Below are positions 45,765 to 47,647 of a DNA stretch of 47,647 bases, piece by piece. The notes beneath the pieces are model-generated. The model was not told the DNA's origin. It was given only the letters and a program-made list of their open reading frames with translations, and searched no databases. Origin of the DNA: Diplocarpon mali (lineage: Eukaryota > Ascomycota > Leotiomycetes > Helotiales > Drepanopezizaceae); assembly GCA_024741835.1 (NCBI GenBank), contig JAENRP010000114.1, positions 923-48,569 on the forward strand. The letters are read 5' to 3'. A program made the translations under genes and the position numbers. How positions within the stretch are numbered: position 1 is the first letter of the stretch; each line of letters starts with the position of its first letter.

Positions 45765-47647
45765 ATGAGCGGGGGGAGGAAGAGAGCCTGTGACACGTGC
45801 CATGCCAGGAAGATCCATTGCGATGGAGCGACGCCCAGCTGCGACTGGTGTAGTCATCAGGGCCTGCGTTGCACTTTTGAGCGGAGTACCGCCAGACACG
45901 GTGTGCAGGGTGCGCAGAGATCTCGAAACTCCCGGTGAGTCCTATGGATTGCAGAACGCAGCGGCGCTGTGCTTCAGCCTCCTCTGGTTGTCGTGAAGGG
46001 AGAGGCTCTCTGTGCGCCTGGAGTTTTTCCCCCGGACCTTCTCGGAACTTGAGACCTTGGATCGGCTCGGCGCGAGAGAGCAGAATGTCTCCCGGCTCCA
46101 TGGCTCTGGCGCTGACGCGATCGATAGACTCTCCAGAGAAAACACCCGCCACGGGAAGGAAGGGGGCAGATTGGAGGCCGGCCGGGCGGACGTGGTGGAA
46201 GAGACGCTGCCACGGACTCCATTCTCCTCCACGCCATCGTCACTGGAGGCTAAGACGCCCGCACGCCTGCTGCAGTCCTCGTCGTGTGGAAGCCCAGCTC
46301 GCACCGGCCGTTCACCGCCAATCTCCCTCGCTCACGATCACCGGGCAGACAAATGGTTCTCCCCGCCTGAGAGCGAGGCCTGGCCCTGGAAGAGCAGCCC
46401 TTTCTTTGCGAACGAGTCTCGCGATTGGATTCGTAGATGGGCTGGGGAGAGTGCTGTGCTCGACCTGCTGTCGCCCACACCAGTCGGCCCACTATGGCAG
46501 AGAGAACCCCATCATGCCGCCGTGTTGACGGTCGAGACAACCGTGGCTGATCTGCCCGAGAAGGGTATCACGGAACAATACCTGCAGCTCTTCCGCTCCA
46601 CCCCCTTTCGCCTGGTCTTTCCCCTCGTAGACGCGGTCCTGTTCAGGGCCACGATCGACTCAGCATATGAGCAGGCGGGTGACTCCCTCGGCTCCATCGC
46701 CTGTGTCTTTGCCTTCCTCGCTATCATGTCTCATCAGCCGTGGGCTCCCCGATCGAATGCTGCCTTTGACGGCAATGTTTGCGCGAGACAAGCGGATCTC
46801 ATGATGGGTATGGCATCTCCCGAGACCAACCTGGCTGGGCTACAGTTCTATACCATGCAGTGCATGTACAAGCTCTTCTCCGGGAATATGAAAGCCGCGA
46901 CCATATGCCATGCCATCGCATGCCGCATCCTGTTCATGATGGGGGGGCACCTACTTCCTCAGCCCTCGCTTCAGGCAGCCGGCAAAACGACAAGGGCTTC
47001 CGATCTTGAGCGGAGGGCGGACTCGCAACTGCGCAAGCTCTTCTGGCTCTGTTACACGTTCGACAAGATCATCGCACTCCGCACAGAAGAGCCGCCTTGT
47101 ATCGACGATAGTCATTGCGATCTCACCTTGCCACCAGGATATGCAGATGTGTTCTACTGCCAGGGAGACTTGCACCCGACTCGGGTGACGGACCTGACCT
47201 TGTTCCCCGGAGACCTCAGATTGAGCATCATCAAGTCCCGCACTTGCAAGCTGAAGCTCTTGTCAAGTCAAGCACGATTCTCCGATTCAGAAGTCTTGCG
47301 AGTGGTCAGGGAGCTTGACGAGCAACTCGAGGGGTGGCGCCTGACGATACCGCTGCACTTCCGCCCGGCACTGAGCCTAGAAGACGGTCATGAATTTGAT
47401 CCCGACATGGACTCGACTCAGAAGATGCACATCATCATGATACATCTGGAATACTACCACTTGGTAGCCACCATCCACGGGATCACCAGCCGATCTTTTT
47501 CATGGGACGGCGGAGATGGTGTGAGCCTGATTAACCCAGGCTTGGGTATTGATTCGAGCCAAGCTCTGTCAGTCGAGGCGAGTCGGGCAAGTCTAGAGTA
47601 CCTGCGGCTCGCTTCGCGTGCTATCCTGGGTACTACATTCTGGTTAG
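45765..47647 (+). CDS. Zn2Cys6 transcription factor with fungal-specific domain (3' end cut)
   Basis: Nuclear regulator, likely for the neighbouring accessory genes. Exon 1 is 45765-45934 and exon 2 runs from 45999 past the window edge; the 64-nt intron (GTGAGT..GAAG) joins QRSRNS to RERLSVRLEFFP, and 606 residues are visible without a stop. The Gal4-type zinc cluster is near the N-terminus: CDTCHARKIHCDG, then CDWC and LRC, i.e. C-x2-C-x6-C-x6-C-x2-C-x6-C. After a linker the fungal transcription factor homology region follows: YLQLFRSTPFRLVFPLVDAV, QFYTMQCMYKLFSGNMKAAT, then the hallmark LRKLFWLCYTFDKIIALRTE and PPCIDDSHCDLTLP. The ATG has a strong context (CACCATGA). Such proteins bind CGG/CCG repeats as dimers, matching the palindromes at 45446 and 38952. 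The missing 3' end means the full length is unknown. Confidence 0.93.

Overview
The window is nuclear DNA of a filamentous ascomycete (Pezizomycotina). The genes have short introns of about 52-173 nt with GT..AG ends and some CTAAC/CTGAT-like branch points. The products are eukaryotic (TAF12, proteasome Rpn3, MYST acetyltransferase, PDR-type ABC transporter, RTA1-like protein, Zn2Cys6 regulator). The left half carries the mark of repeat-induced point mutation (RIP): copies of the same repeat differ almost only by C/T and G/A transitions, and broken transposon frames are interrupted by TAA/TAG where Gln codons are expected. The species cannot be named from the sequence alone.

Bases 1 to about 22,630 are an AT-rich, RIP-degraded transposon block with no intact gene. 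Three Copia-type LTR retrotransposons can be recognised. Copia-1 (plus strand, from about 1.7 kb) is split by Copia-2 (minus strand, 5279-12472). Copia-2 has two 172-bp LTRs and a perfect 5-bp target duplication ATATT; removing it rejoins the Copia-1 RNase H frame exactly. Copia-3 (minus strand, about 14381-22393) has about 299-bp LTRs and sits inside an older, diverged LTR of a related element. A 54-bp repeat occurs in frame in the Copia-1 gag region and, in the opposite orientation, in its integrase-RT linker. An unidentified plus-strand frame lies antisense to Copia-3 at 15.3-16.3 kb. About 1.5 kb of AT-rich single-copy-looking sequence leads to the first gene.

Bases 24,136 to 31,740 hold three housekeeping genes, all on the plus strand: TAF12 (TFIID/SAGA), RPN3 (19S proteasome lid) and a SAS2-like MYST histone acetyltransferase.

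Bases 32,819 to the right edge look like an accessory cluster: a full-size PDR ABC transporter (minus), an RTA1-like membrane protein (plus), a UDP-glycosyltransferase (minus), a secreted amidohydrolase of the 6-methylsalicylate/ACMS decarboxylase family (minus), and a Zn2Cys6 regulator (plus, cut by the window edge). The ABC/RTA1 and amidohydrolase/regulator pairs are divergent. Each shared promoter holds a near-identical palindrome built on CCGCTTA..TAAGCGG, the kind of site Zn2Cys6 dimers bind. My reading is a small regulon that conjugates, degrades and exports an aromatic or amphiphilic compound, controlled by its own regulator. No polyketide or peptide synthase is visible, so this may be a detoxification cluster or the edge of a biosynthetic cluster that continues to the right.
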